A stretch of DNA of 64,000 nt. Origin: Pseudomonas guariconensis. GTDB lineage: Bacteria; Pseudomonadota; Gammaproteobacteria; Pseudomonadales; Pseudomonadaceae. The stretch spans positions 176,564 through 240,563 of the forward strand of contig NZ_JAMYBK010000006.1 in NCBI RefSeq assembly GCF_024127895.1, in the 5' to 3' direction. A program made the translations under genes and the position numbers. Shown here piece by piece: positions 1 to 10,366 of this stretch. Under the pieces are notes generated by a model, which saw only the letters and a program-made list of their open reading frames with translations, made no database searches and was not told the DNA's origin. Positions within the stretch are counted from its first letter, which is position 1. Every line of letters begins with the position of its first letter.

Positions 1-1815
1 GCGATGAACCGCCTGGGTGCCCGCTCCAACTCCGGTGAGGGCGGCGAGGACCCGGCGCGCTACGGCACCATCAAGAGCTCGAAGATCAAGCAGGTGGCCA
101 CCGGCCGCTTCGGCGTCACCCCGGAATACCTGGTCAACGCCGAAGTGCTGCAGATCAAGGTGGCCCAGGGCGCCAAGCCTGGCGAGGGCGGCCAGCTGCC
201 AGGCGGCAAGGTCAACGGCCTGATCGCTCGCCTGCGCTATGCGGTGCCGGGCGTGACCCTGATCTCGCCACCGCCGCACCATGACATCTACTCGATCGAA
301 GACCTGGCCCAGCTGATCTACGACCTCAAGCAGGTCAACCCGCAGGCGCTGGTGTCGGTCAAGCTGGTGGCCGAGGCCGGCGTCGGCACCATCGCCGCTG
401 GCGTGGCCAAGGCCTATGCCGACCTGATCACCATTTCCGGCTACGACGGCGGTACCGGCGCTTCGCCGCTGACCTCGATCAAGTATGCCGGCGCGCCCTG
501 GGAACTGGGCCTGGCCGAGACTCACCAGACCCTGCGCGGCAACGACCTGCGCGGCAAGGTGCGGGTACAGACCGACGGCGGCCTGAAGACCGGCCTGGAC
601 GTGATCAAGGCCGCGATCCTCGGCGCCGAAAGCTTCGGCTTCGGCACCGCGCCGATGATCGCCCTGGGCTGCAAGTACCTGCGCATCTGCCACCTGAACA
701 ACTGCGCCACCGGCGTGGCCACCCAGAACGACAAGCTGCGCAAGGATCACTACATCGGTACCGTCGACATGGTGGTGAACTTCTTCACCTTCATCGCCGA
801 AGAGACCCGCGAGTGGCTGGCCAAGCTGGGCGTGCGCAGCCTCGGCGAGCTGATCGGCCGCACCGACCTGCTCGAAGTGCTGCCGGGCGACACCGAGCGC
901 CAGCAGTACCTGGACCTGTCGCCGCTGTTGGGCAGCTCGCACATCCCGGCCGACAAGCCGCAGTTCTGCGAAGTCGACAAGAACCCGCCGTTCGACAAGG
1001 GCGAACTGGCCGAGAAGATGGTCGAGATGGCCCTGCCGGCGATCCGCGACCTGTCCGGTGGCGAGTTCGAGCTCGACATCTGCAACTGCGACCGCTCCAT
1101 CGGCGCGCGCATCTCCGGCGAGATCGCCCGCCTGCACGGCAACCAGGGCATGGCCGGGGCGCCGATCACCTTCCGCTTCAAGGGCACCGCGGGGCAGAGC
1201 TTCGGCGTGTGGAACGCCGGTGGCCTGAACCTGCACCTGGAAGGCGACGCCAACGACTATGTCGGCAAGGGCATGACCGGCGGCAAGCTGACCATCGTGC
1301 CGCCTGCCGGCAGCCCGTTCGAAACCCAGCACAGCGCCATCGTCGGCAACACCTGCCTGTACGGTGCCACCGGCGGCAAGCTGTTCGCTGCCGGTACCGC
1401 GGGCGAGCGCTTCGCTGTGCGTAACTCCGGCGCCCACGCTGTGGTCGAGGGCACCGGCGATCACTGTTGTGAATACATGACCGGCGGCTTTGTCTGCGTC
1501 CTGGGCAAGACCGGTTACAACTTCGGTTCTGGCATGACTGGCGGCTTTGCCTACGTGCTCGACATGGACAATACCTTCGTCGACAAGCTCAACCACGAGC
1601 TGGTGGAAATCCAGCGTATCAGTGGCGAAGCGATGGAGGCCTACCGCAGCCACCTGGCGCGGGTCCTTGCCGAATACGTGGAAGAGACCGGCAGCGAGTG
1701 GGGGCGTGAGCTCTCGGAGAACCTGGACGACTACGTGCGGCGCTTCTGGCTGGTCAAGCCGAAGGCGGCCAACCTGAAGCAACTGCTGTCCAGCACCCGT
1801 GCCAACCCGCAGTAA
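1..1815 (+). CDS. gltB: Glutamate synthase (NADPH) large subunit, 3' part only
   Basis: The large subunit of glutamate synthase makes two glutamates from glutamine and 2-oxoglutarate with electrons from the small subunit. Only the C-terminal 604 codons lie in the window; the frame is open from base 1 and the true start is outside. The FMN-binding synthase domain is visible (the [11 protein letters not shown] stretch), followed by the [3Fe-4S] cysteine pattern C-x5-C-x4-C at bases 670-705 and the glycine-rich GXGXG beta-helix domain in the last 200 residues. gltD follows after 123 bases on the same strand. Identification is firm; only the N-terminal amidotransferase half cannot be judged. Confidence 0.97.
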   Translation, partial: AMNRLGARSNSGEGGEDPARYGTIKSSKIKQVATGRFGVTPEYLVNAEVLQIKVAQGAKPGEGGQLPGGKVNGLIARLRYAVPGVTLISPPPHHDIYSIEDLAQLIYDLKQVNPQALVSVKLVAEAGVGTIAAGVAKAYADLITISGYDGGTGASPLTSIKYAGAPWELGLAETHQTLRGNDLRGKVRVQTDGGLKTGLDVIKAAILGAESFGFGTAPMIALGCKYLRICHLNNCATGVATQNDKLRKDHYIGTVDMVVNFFTFIAEETREWLAKLGVRSLGELIGRTDLLEVLPGDTERQQYLDLSPLLGSSHIPADKPQFCEVDKNPPFDKGELAEKMVEMALPAIRDLSGGEFELDICNCDRSIGARISGEIARLHGNQGMAGAPITFRFKGTAGQSFGVWNAGGLNLHLEGDANDYVGKGMTGGKLTIVPPAGSPFETQHSAIVGNTCLYGATGGKLFAAGTAGERFAVRNSGAHAVVEGTGDHCCEYMTGGFVCVLGKTGYNFGSGMTGGFAYVLDMDNTFVDKLNHELVEIQRISGEAMEAYRSHLARVLAEYVEETGSEWGRELSENLDDYVRRFWLVKPKAANLKQLLSSTRANPQ

Positions 1816-1816
1816 C

Positions 1817-1923
1817 AACAGCTGCAAGTGGCAAGCCTCACGCTGCACGCAAAAGCAGTACGAGGTTTGCCCGGCTTAAGTGATCGTCTTGCGGCTTGCA
1901 GCGTGTAGCTTGCGGCTGCTGTT
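1817..1923. repeat. Imperfect long inverted repeat between gltB and gltD
   Basis: Two arms of about 33 bases (1817-1852 and 1889-1923) are imperfect reverse complements built from 'agctgcaag/cttgcagct'-type words, enclosing about 36 bases. The transcript could fold into a long hairpin between gltB and gltD. Similar word patterns occur at 37964-38090 and 51101-51129, so this looks like a dispersed intergenic repeat rather than a gene-specific signal. Confidence 0.6.
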
Positions 1924-1935
1924 AAGAGGTTTTGA

Positions 1936-3357
<1,422 letters not shown>

Positions 3358-3360
3358 TCG

Positions 3361-3391
3361 ATCCTAGGGGCCGCAACGCGGCCCCTAGGAT
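3361..3391. terminator. Hairpin after gltD
   Basis: A perfect 14-bp stem (3361-3374 with 3378-3391) closes a 3-base loop immediately after the gltD stop codon. There is no long T run, so it may act as a stabilising or factor-dependent terminator rather than a classical intrinsic one. Confidence 0.6.
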
Positions 3392-3530
3392 TGTTCAACC
3401 CAGATTGGCCGTGCTCTTGTATACAAAAATGCTTGATCCACGGCATCCAATAGACAAAACGCATGGTCCTGGCCGTGCCTTTTGTGCTGGCCTCTGAGAA
3501 AATGCCCGCACTTTTTTGCTGGATGCCGAC

Positions 3531-4595
3531 ATGACTGCCCTGAAGAACGATCGTTTCCTGCGTGCACTGCTCAAGCAACCCGTAGATGTCACCCCCGTCT
3601 GGATGATGCGCCAGGCCGGCCGCTACCTCCCGGAATACCGCGCCAGCCGCGCCAAGGCCGGGGACTTCATGAGCCTGTGCATGAACCCGCAGTTCGCCTG
3701 CGAGGTCACCTTGCAGCCGCTGGACCGCTACCCGCTGGATGCGGCGATCCTCTTCTCGGACATCCTCACCATCCCCGACGCCATGGGCCAGGGCCTGTAC
3801 TTCGAAACCGGCGAAGGCCCGCGCTTCAAGAAGGTCATCAGTACGCCGGCCGACATCGAGGCGCTGCCGATCCCTGATCCGCAGAAGGACCTGGGCTACG
3901 TCATGGATGCGGTCAGCACCATCCGCCGCGAGCTGAATGGCCGCGTGCCGCTGATCGGCTTCTCCGGCAGCCCCTGGACCCTGGCCACCTACATGGTCGA
4001 AGGCGGTTCTTCCAAGGACTTCCGCAAGACCAAGGCGATGCTCTACGACAACCCCGAGGCCCTGCACCTGCTGCTGGACAAGCTGGCCCAGTCGGTCACC
4101 AGCTACCTCAACGGCCAGATCCAGGCCGGTGCCCAGGCCGTGCAGATCTTCGACACCTGGGGTGGCAACCTGTCGGCGGCGGCCTACCAAGCATTTTCCC
4201 TGGCCTACATGCGCAAGATCGTCAGTGGCCTGATCCGTGAGCACGAAGGCCGCAAGGTGCCGGTGATCCTGTTCACCAAGAACGGCGGCCTGTGGCTGGA
4301 AAGCATCGCCGAAGCTGGTGCCGATGCCTTGGGCCTGGACTGGACCTGCGAGATCGGCGATGCCCGTCGCCGGGTCGGCGACAAGGTCGCCCTGCAGGGC
4401 AACATGGACCCGACCGTGCTGTACGCCAGGCCCGAAGCGATCCGCAAGGAAGTGGCGCGGATCCTGGAAAGCTACGGCCACGGCAGCGGCCATGTATTCA
4501 ACCTAGGCCATGGCATCACGCCAGAGGTCGATCCGGAGCACGCCGGCGTGTTCATCAACGCCGTGCACGAGTTGTCGGCGCGCTATCACGCATGA
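3531..4595 (+). CDS. hemE: Uroporphyrinogen decarboxylase
   Basis: HemE removes the four acetate carboxyls of uroporphyrinogen III to give coproporphyrinogen III in cytoplasmic haem synthesis. The 354-residue product begins [14 protein letters not shown] and carries the family signature [16 protein letters not shown] near the N-terminus, the [13 protein letters not shown] segment and the C-terminal FNLGHGI motif. The frame stays open to a TTG at 3516, but the ATG at 3531 matches the usual family start. It stands alone, with gltD upstream and a small periplasmic protein gene 104 bases downstream. Confidence 0.97.
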   Translation: MTALKNDRFLRALLKQPVDVTPVWMMRQAGRYLPEYRASRAKAGDFMSLCMNPQFACEVTLQPLDRYPLDAAILFSDILTIPDAMGQGLYFETGEGPRFKKVISTPADIEALPIPDPQKDLGYVMDAVSTIRRELNGRVPLIGFSGSPWTLATYMVEGGSSKDFRKTKAMLYDNPEALHLLLDKLAQSVTSYLNGQIQAGAQAVQIFDTWGGNLSAAAYQAFSLAYMRKIVSGLIREHEGRKVPVILFTKNGGLWLESIAEAGADALGLDWTCEIGDARRRVGDKVALQGNMDPTVLYARPEAIRKEVARILESYGHGSGHVFNLGHGITPEVDPEHAGVFINAVHELSARYHA

Positions 4596-4603
4596 CTTGG
4601 GCC

Positions 4604-4622
4604 GGGGCCGCACAGCGGCCCC
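4604..4622. terminator. GC hairpin after hemE
   Basis: An 8-bp perfect GC stem (4604-4611 with 4615-4622) with a 3-base loop lies 9 bases after the hemE stop codon. It lacks a T tract but is placed where transcription of hemE should end. Confidence 0.45.
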
Positions 4623-4699
4623 GAGCTGTCGCATTAAGTTTCAATTCAGTGATCATCGCTAATCTGGTCCCATCGAAACCGAAACAGGACCCGATTCCC

Positions 4700-5047
4700 A
4701 TGAAAACCCGTTACCTTGCCCTGATCCTCGCCCCGCTGCTGAGCACCACCGCCCTGGCCGCCGGTTACACCGGCCCGGGTGCCCAGCCGGTGACCACCGT
4801 TGCCGCCGCCAACGATGCTGCTGACGACACCCCGGTGGTGCTGCAGGGGTTCGTGACCAAGAAGATCAACAACGACGACAAGTACGAGTTCAAGGACAGC
4901 ACCGGCACCATCACCGTTGAGATCGACGACGAAGACCTGCCGTCGACGCCGTTCGACGAGAAGACCAAGGTCAAGCTGACGGGCGAGGTGGAAAAGCATC
5001 TGATGAGCCGCGAGGTGGATGTGGATATCGTCGAGATCGTCAACTGA
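4700..5047 (+). CDS. Periplasmic BOF-family (OB-fold) protein, YgiW/YdeI type
   Basis: This 115-residue protein has an N-terminal signal peptide (MKTRYLALILAPLLSTTALA, cleavage near residue 20-22), a short linker, and a domain of the bacterial OB-fold (BOF) family. The family pattern is visible as VVLQGFVTK, then KYEFKDSTGTITVEID, then VKLTGEVEK. Family members such as E. coli YgiW and YdeI are periplasmic and tied to stress tolerance (known of the family); the ligand is not known. The longer open frame reaches back into hemE, but the ATG at 4700 followed by a signal peptide is the sensible start. Confidence 0.88.
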   Translation: MKTRYLALILAPLLSTTALAAGYTGPGAQPVTTVAAANDAADDTPVVLQGFVTKKINNDDKYEFKDSTGTITVEIDDEDLPSTPFDEKTKVKLTGEVEKHLMSREVDVDIVEIVN

Positions 5048-5057
5048 TCGCGCAAAA

Positions 5058-5184
5058 GGGGCCACTTCGCGCCCCATTCGTGGGCAAGTCCGCTCCCACA
5101 CGGCCTTGCGAATCACATCATTTGTGATCGACGCGGGCCCTGTGGGAGCGGGCTTGCCCGCGAATGGGCTGCGAAGCAGCCCCC
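5058..5184. repeat. Pair of inverted REP elements
   Basis: Two P. putida-type REP sequences (5058-5100 and 5135-5184) face each other between the BOF gene and the MFS gene. Each has a GC hairpin next to the core resembling 'gggcaagcccgctcccaca'. The inverted pair could act as a bidirectional barrier between two convergent genes. Confidence 0.85.
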
Positions 5185-5188
5185 TTGC

Positions 5189-6439
5189 TCAGGCCGTCTT
5201 GGCCGGCAAGCGACTCAGGTGCAACGCCACCAGTAGCGCCACCGCCAGCAAGCTGCCGATGAACAGCCCGATCCCGTTCCACCCGGCCTGGTGCCAGAAC
5301 ACCCCGCCCGCCGTCCCGGCAACGCTCGACCCGGCGTAATAGCAGAACAGGTACAGCGAAGATGCCTGCCCCTTGGCCTTCAAGGCCCGGCGGCCAATCC
5401 AGCTGCTGGCCACCGAATGGGCGCCGAAGAAGCCGAAGGTGAACACCAGCATGCCGAGGATCACCATCGCCAGCGGGCTGGCCAGGGTCATCAGCAGCCC
5501 ACCCGCCATCACCACGATACTGGCCCAGAAGACCTTGCGCCGGCCTAGCCGGTCGGCCAGGGCGCCCACCTGGGCGGAACTGTAGATACCCGACAGGTAG
5601 ACCACCGAAAGCAGGCCGACCAGCGCCTGGTTCATGTGGTAAGGCTCGGCGAGCAGGCGATAGCCGATGTAGTTGAACAGGGTGACGAAGGCCCCCATCA
5701 GCAAGAACGCCTCGAGGAACAGCCAGGGCAGGCCGGCATCGCGCAGGTGCACGACGAAGCCATCCAGCAGGCTGCGCGGGTTCAGCGCCTGGGGGCGGAA
5801 GTTGCGTGACTCGGGCAGCACCTTCCAGAACACCAGCGCCGCCACCAGGGCCAGGCCGCCGATGGTCAGCATCGCCGTGTGCCAGCTGACGAAGTCGATC
5901 AACACGCCGGTGATCAACCGCCCGCTCATGCCGCCGATGGCATTGCCGCCGATGTACAGCCCCATGGCCAGGCCGATGTGTTGCGGGTGGATCTCTTCGC
6001 TCAGGTAGGTCATCGCCACCGCCGCCAGGCCGCTCAGGGCCAGCCCCACCAGCGCGCGGGTCGCCAGCACCCCTTCCCAGGTCGGCATCACCGCGCTGGC
6101 CAGGGTCGCCAGGGCGGCGCAGAGCAGGGCGCAGACCATCACCGGCTTGCGCCCGATACGGTCGGAGATCGGCCCGGTGACCAGCAGGCCGAAGGCCAGC
6201 GTGGCGGTGGACACCGATAGCACCAGGCTGCTCTGCGCCGCATTGATGGCGAATTCCTGCGACAACAGCGGCATCATCGGCTGCACGCAGTAGAGCAGGG
6301 CGAAGGTGGCGAAACCGCCGCTGAACAGGGCCAACACGGTCTTCATGAAGGCCGGGGTGCCTTTCTCGATCCAGGTGTCGTCCAGCGCGGGCGTGGCGGG
6401 TTCAGGTTCGGCGGGGAGCGGGGCTACGGCTGTTTTCAC
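5189..6439 (-). CDS. MFS transporter (YnfM-like inner-membrane efflux permease)
   Basis: A 416-residue major facilitator superfamily protein with about twelve hydrophobic segments after a polar N-terminus of about 30 residues rich in A, P and E. The loop 2-3 signature GPISDRIGRKPVM is present, and the related loop in the second half reads GALADRLGRRKVF. The sequence around FATFALLYCVQPMMPLL resembles the YnfM/arabinose-efflux group (family recognition). The start is GTG at 6439 with GAGG about ten bases upstream. It is divergent from a LysR gene, which probably controls it. Substrate unknown. Confidence 0.85.
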   Translation of the reverse strand: MKTAVAPLPAEPEPATPALDDTWIEKGTPAFMKTVLALFSGGFATFALLYCVQPMMPLLSQEFAINAAQSSLVLSVSTATLAFGLLVTGPISDRIGRKPVMVCALLCAALATLASAVMPTWEGVLATRALVGLALSGLAAVAMTYLSEEIHPQHIGLAMGLYIGGNAIGGMSGRLITGVLIDFVSWHTAMLTIGGLALVAALVFWKVLPESRNFRPQALNPRSLLDGFVVHLRDAGLPWLFLEAFLLMGAFVTLFNYIGYRLLAEPYHMNQALVGLLSVVYLSGIYSSAQVGALADRLGRRKVFWASIVVMAGGLLMTLASPLAMVILGMLVFTFGFFGAHSVASSWIGRRALKAKGQASSLYLFCYYAGSSVAGTAGGVFWHQAGWNGIGLFIGSLLAVALLVALHLSRLPAKTA

Positions 6440-6563
6440 GATCGGGGTACCTCGGGCGCGCAGGCCGGTATTGCGATGGAAAAAGCATATAGCTGGCTAA
6501 TGATTAGATCCAATATATTATTCGACCTATTTAAGACGTTTGGCGACTTGTCTGGAGCCGATC
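6440..6563. promoter_or_regulatory. Shared AT-rich control region of the MFS gene and lysR
   Basis: The 124-base divergent gap contains the most AT-rich stretch in the neighbourhood (about 6484-6537, including 'aatatattatt'). Promoters for both genes and a LysR binding site are expected here by position; no single clear T-N11-A operator was singled out. Confidence 0.4.
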
Positions 6564-7457
6564 ATGGAGCTGCGCCATCTACGCTATTTCATCGCCGTGG
6601 CCGAGGAGCTGCATTTCGGCCGGGCCGCCCAGCAACTGGGCATCTCGCAGCCGCCGCTGAGCCAGCAGATCCTGGCGTTGGAGCAGGAGCTGGGCGCGCG
6701 GTTGTTCGAGCGTACCAACCGTCGGGTCGAGCTGAGCGAAGCGGGGCGGCTGTTCCTCGAGGAGGCCCGCCAGGTCCTGGCCCAGGTGGAAAGGGCCGCC
6801 GACGTGGCACGGCGCGCGCAACTGGGTGAGCTGGGCGAGATGAAGATCGGCTTCACCTCCTCGGCGCCCTTCACCTCGAAGATCCCCAAGGCCATCCATG
6901 CCTTCCGCCAGCGCTTTGCGGCGGTGCACCTGAACCTCAAGGAAATGAGCAGCCGCGACGTGGCGGATGCGGTATTCGACGAGTCCATCGAGGTCGGGCT
7001 GATGCGCCCCATGCCCTTGCCAGATGGCTTGGTGGCCACCGAGCTGTTTCGCGAGCCGCTGGTGGCGGTGCTCAACGCCTCGCATCCGCTGGCTGTGAGC
7101 CGCGAGCAGGGGGTGTACATGGCCGACTTGGCGCCTGAACCGTTCGTGTTTTTCCCGCGCAGCTATGGCAGCGGGCTGCATGCGCAGTTGCTGAGCCTGG
7201 CGCGGCAGGCCGGCTTCAGCCCGCATTTCGCCCAGGAGGCGGGCGAGGCGATGACCATCATCGGCCTGGTATCGGCGGGGCTGGGGGTGTCGGTGTTGCC
7301 GGCGTCGTTCCAGCGTATGCGCATCGAAGGGGTGGTGTATCGGCTGCTGCTGGACGAGGAGGCAACGACGGCGGTGTGGCTGGTGCAGCGCAGTGGCGCG
7401 GGCTCAGCGATGGCCAAGGCCTTTGCCGAATTGCTCACCGGCACAGGCTTTCAGTAG
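6564..7457 (+). CDS. LysR-family transcriptional regulator
   Basis: A 297-residue LysR-type regulator. The N-terminal winged helix-turn-helix is typical: MELRHLRYFIAVAEELHFGR, then AAQQLGISQPPLSQQI as the recognition region and LFERTNRRVELSEAG as the wing. The rest is an effector-binding domain. The frame is open from 6540, but the ATG at 6564 gives the standard LysR start. Because it is transcribed divergently from the MFS gene with a shared control region, it likely regulates that transporter (inference). Inducer unknown. Confidence 0.92.
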   Translation: MELRHLRYFIAVAEELHFGRAAQQLGISQPPLSQQILALEQELGARLFERTNRRVELSEAGRLFLEEARQVLAQVERAADVARRAQLGELGEMKIGFTSSAPFTSKIPKAIHAFRQRFAAVHLNLKEMSSRDVADAVFDESIEVGLMRPMPLPDGLVATELFREPLVAVLNASHPLAVSREQGVYMADLAPEPFVFFPRSYGSGLHAQLLSLARQAGFSPHFAQEAGEAMTIIGLVSAGLGVSVLPASFQRMRIEGVVYRLLLDEEATTAVWLVQRSGAGSAMAKAFAELLTGTGFQ

Positions 7458-7488
7458 CCAGCGTGCCGGTGATCGACGCGGGTCTGGG

Positions 7489-7935
7489 TCAGTCGACGCG
7501 AGCCAGGTCGCCCTTGAGGGCAACGCCAGCGATCACGGCACCGGCATGGCACTCATAGGTCGCAGGGTCCTTGCGCTCGTTCTTCTTGTAGTAGCTGGCG
7601 ATATTGGTCACGGCGTTGGCATTGGCCTTGCGCGCGGCGTCCTGCAAGGTCAGCAGCGCTGACTGCAATGCCCACTCACAGGCCGCCTCGTCGCTCTTGT
7701 TGAACGCGTTGGTCTTTTTGTTGGTGACTGCATTGGGGCTGATCACCTTGACCTTTCCACGTGGCTGCACGCCGGCCAGGTAGAACTTCACCGAACCATC
7801 GAGCTTCTTCTCGGCCAGCATTTGCTGCACGACCTTCTCGAACGGCAGGTATAGCGCCGTGTCACGGGCCTGGCTGAGGCCGGGCAGGGCACAGAGCAAC
7901 AGGGCGGTGGTGGCGGTCCAGGTCTTCAGACGCAT
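7489..7935 (-). CDS. Secreted protein of the family often mislabelled 'excinuclease ATPase subunit'
   Basis: A 148-residue protein with a signal peptide (MRLKTWTATTALLLCALPGLSQA). The mature part has features of a small Pseudomonas periplasmic family: DGSVKFYLAG, KKTNAFNKSDEAACEWA, ANAVTNIASYYKKNE, YECHAGAVIAGVALKG. Two cysteines (in EAACEW and YECHAG) may form a disulfide. It has no ATPase or UvrA motif, so the common database name is wrong. It lies 15 bases after the lipoprotein gene on the same strand and may be the last gene of the APE transcript. Function unknown. Confidence 0.8.
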   Translation of the reverse strand: MRLKTWTATTALLLCALPGLSQARDTALYLPFEKVVQQMLAEKKLDGSVKFYLAGVQPRGKVKVISPNAVTNKKTNAFNKSDEAACEWALQSALLTLQDAARKANANAVTNIASYYKKNERKDPATYECHAGAVIAGVALKGDLARVD

Positions 7936-7950
7936 GGGATCGTTCCTCGA

Positions 7951-8385
7951 TCAGTTGTGGAGGGTTGCAGTGCCCTGCTGTTGCAGGATGTTCTGGGTGG
8001 CCAGAAGGTTCAGCTCGCGCAGGATGCTGCGGTCGAGGTTGTAGACCCAGCGGTTGTAGTTGCGGTGGATCTTGCCGTTCTTGTAGCCCAGCTCGCGGCT
8101 GTCGCGGTACGCGATGCGGAACTGGCTGGTGCTGTAGTGGATATCCACCGCGGCGAAGAAGGTGTTGCGTACGGTGATGTCGGCCTGGATCAGGTTGGGG
8201 CCGACGTTGCGTGCGGTCCAGCCTCGATCGGCGATGGCCTTGAGGATCGCCAGCTGCACCTGTGCCTGGCTGTAGCCGTGATTGGCGGCCAGTTGTTCCG
8301 CCGGGTTCATCACAGGCTTCGAGGTGCAGCCGGTCAGCGCGGTCAACGCCAGGCCCAGGGCCGCGGCGCGGATCAGTGAAGACAT
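7951..8385 (-). CDS. Small lipoprotein at the end of the aryl polyene operon
   Basis: A 144-residue predicted lipoprotein: a short hydrophobic signal ends in the lipobox LTGC, with the lipidated cysteine near residue 20. The mature part is mixed alpha/beta with aromatic-rich stretches (RIAYRDS, YNRWVYNLD); no enzyme motif is seen. The ATG at 8385 was chosen because it starts the lipoprotein signal; the longer open frame reads through into the ketosynthase gene. It is 26 bases downstream of the apeR-like gene and likely cotranscribed. An outer-membrane role in APE export or anchoring is possible but inferred only from position. Confidence 0.8.
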   Translation of the reverse strand: MSSLIRAAALGLALTALTGCTSKPVMNPAEQLAANHGYSQAQVQLAILKAIADRGWTARNVGPNLIQADITVRNTFFAAVDIHYSTSQFRIAYRDSRELGYKNGKIHRNYNRWVYNLDRSILRELNLLATQNILQQQGTATLHN

Positions 8386-8411
8386 TCCTTGCTCTCCAGT
8401 AGGGTGGTATT

Positions 8412-9638
8412 TCAAGGCCAGCGGCGGAAGATCAACGAGGTGTTGACCCCGCCGAAGGCGAAGTTGTTGTTCATGACGTACTCGCGGCTCATGGCGCGGA
8501 ACTCTCCTTGCAGGTAGTCCAGCTCGCCGCAGCGTGGGTCGATGTGATCGAGGTTGAGGGTGTGCACGTAGCGGTCGCTGTTCATCATCTCGATGCTGAA
8601 CCACGATTCCAGCGCGCCGCAGGCCCCCAAGGTGTGGCCGAGGAAGCTCTTCTGCGAACTGATCGGCATGCGCGGGCCGAACAGGCTGCTGGTGGCCAGG
8701 GTCTCGGCGATGTCACCTTGTTCGGTAGCGGTGCCATGGCCGTTGACGTAGCCGATGGACTCGGGGGCAAGGCCTGCGTCCTCCAACGCCAGCTCCATGG
8801 CCCGGCGCATGGTGGCTTGTTCCGGACGGGTAGTGTGCTGACCGTCGGCATTGCTGCCGAAGCCGACGATTTCGGCGTGGATGCGTGCCCCGCGGGCCAA
8901 GGCGTGTTCGAGCTCTTCGAGCACCAGCATGCCGCCGCCCTCGCCGATCACCAGGCCGTCGCGGCCACTGTCATAGGGGCGGGGGCTCAGGTGCGGGGTG
9001 TCGTTCTTCAGGCTGGTGGCATACAAGGCGTCGAAGACCATGGCCTCGGTGGGGCACAGCTCCTCGGCTCCGCCCGCGAGCATCATCGGCAAGCGACCGT
9101 ACTTGATCGCTTCGTAGGCATAGCCGATACCCTGGCTGCCGCTGGTGCAGGCGCTGGAGGTCGGGATCAGGCGCCCGGTCAGGCCAAAGAAGATGCTGAT
9201 GTTGGCCGCAGTGGTGTGCGGCATCATGCGCACATAGGAGTTGGCGTTGAGCCCGTCGGCCACCGAGTTCAGCAGCATGTTGCCGAAGGCCTTGATTTCG
9301 TCGGTGCTGCCGGTCGAAGAACCACAGGCCACCCCCATGCGCCCGTCGCGGATGCTCGGGTCGTCGAGCAGGCCGGCATCGGCCAGGGCGCGCTCGGCGG
9401 CAGCCACCGCCAGGCGCGAGACGCGGCCCATGCTACGCAATTGCTTGCGGGTCCAGTGGCCAGGCACGTTGAAATCATCGATGGGCCCGGCCAGGCGAGT
9501 GTTGAGCTCCTCGAAGCGATCCCACTCGTCCATGCGCCGGATACCGCTGCGCTGGTTGGCGAAATGCCCGGCGATGGTTGCCCAGTCGTTGCCCAGGGCG
9601 GTAAGGCCGGCCATGCCGGTGACCACGACGCGGCGCAT
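8412..9638 (-). CDS. apeR: Beta-ketoacyl-ACP synthase of the aryl polyene pathway (ApeR-like)
   Basis: A 408-residue FabB/FabF-type condensing enzyme that adds malonyl-derived C2 units to the growing polyene on an ACP. The thiolase-fold catalytic set is complete: C164 in ACTSGSQ, the first His in NGHGTATEQGD and the second His in FLGHTLGACGALES. The start MRRVVVTGMAG overlaps the stop of the upstream ketoreductase gene by one base (TGATG), showing translational coupling. Symbols for the APE genes are assigned by matching type and order to the published apeC-apeR arrangement. Confidence 0.9.
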   Translation of the reverse strand: MRRVVVTGMAGLTALGNDWATIAGHFANQRSGIRRMDEWDRFEELNTRLAGPIDDFNVPGHWTRKQLRSMGRVSRLAVAAAERALADAGLLDDPSIRDGRMGVACGSSTGSTDEIKAFGNMLLNSVADGLNANSYVRMMPHTTAANISIFFGLTGRLIPTSSACTSGSQGIGYAYEAIKYGRLPMMLAGGAEELCPTEAMVFDALYATSLKNDTPHLSPRPYDSGRDGLVIGEGGGMLVLEELEHALARGARIHAEIVGFGSNADGQHTTRPEQATMRRAMELALEDAGLAPESIGYVNGHGTATEQGDIAETLATSSLFGPRMPISSQKSFLGHTLGACGALESWFSIEMMNSDRYVHTLNLDHIDPRCGELDYLQGEFRAMSREYVMNNNFAFGGVNTSLIFRRWP

Positions 9639-10366
9639 CAGCACAACCCCCCGTTGACCGCCAATACCTGGCGGGTGATGTAGGCCGCCTCCGGCGACAT
9701 CAGGAAGTTCACCGCACTTGCTACTTCTTCTGGCGTACCCATGCGCCCGGCCGGGATCATCTTCAGCAGTTCTTCGACCGGTACGTGTTCGTCGAGCATC
9801 GCCGTGTCTATCAGCCCGGGAGCGACGCAATTGACGGTGATGCGGCGTTTGCCCAACTCTATCGCCAGGGCCTTGGCGGCGCCGATCAGGCCGGCCTTGG
9901 AGGCGCTGTAGTTGACCTGGCCGCGGTTGCCGATCAGCCCCGAGACCGAGGTGATGCAAACGATACGGCCCGGTGCTCGGCGGCGGATCATCGGCATCGT
10001 CAGCGGCTGCAGGACGTTGTAGAAACCATCCAGGTTGGTGCGCATGACCTGGTCCCAGTCCTCGTCGGTCAGCGCGGGGAAGGCGCCGTCACGGGTCAGC
10101 CCGGCGTTGCATACCACCCCGTAGTAAGCGCCGTGGGTGTCCACGTCGCTTTCCAGGATGGCCCGGCAGGCGGCGCGGTCGGCGACGTCGAACTGCAACA
10201 CCCGCGCCTGTTGGCCCAGCCCCCGGACTTCGCTGGCGACGGCCTCTGCCTCGGTACGACCGCTGCGGCAGTGCAGAACCAGGTCGAAGCCTGCGCGGGC
10301 CAGGCGCAGGGCGATGGCTCGGCCGATGCCCCGGCTCGAACCGGTGACCAGGATGGTATCAGTCAT
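9638..10366 (-). CDS. apeQ: 3-oxoacyl-ACP reductase of the aryl polyene pathway (ApeQ-like)
   Basis: A 242-residue FabG-type short-chain dehydrogenase that reduces each beta-keto intermediate with NADPH. It has the cofactor motif TGSSRGIGRA near the N-terminus, the CNAG element, and the catalytic YxxxK at Y153/K157 preceded by the SVSG serine. The C-terminal region (MSPEAAYITRQVLAVNGGLC) is typical of FabG. Its start overlaps the end of the upstream dehydratase gene by 8 bases. The reaction sits between the ketosynthases and dehydratases encoded on either side. Confidence 0.93.
   Translation of the reverse strand: MTDTILVTGSSRGIGRAIALRLARAGFDLVLHCRSGRTEAEAVASEVRGLGQQARVLQFDVADRAACRAILESDVDTHGAYYGVVCNAGLTRDGAFPALTDEDWDQVMRTNLDGFYNVLQPLTMPMIRRRAPGRIVCITSVSGLIGNRGQVNYSASKAGLIGAAKALAIELGKRRITVNCVAPGLIDTAMLDEHVPVEELLKMIPAGRMGTPEEVASAVNFLMSPEAAYITRQVLAVNGGLC

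Noticed and set aside
5058..5184. REP hairpins as simple intrinsic terminators
   Set aside because: They carry the recurring REP core, occur as inverted pairs at many sites in the window and lack T tracts; listed as repeats, although they may also stop transcription.
7489..7935. Reading as an excinuclease/UvrA subunit
   Set aside because: The 148-residue product has a signal peptide and no Walker or zinc motifs; the name is a propagated database error.
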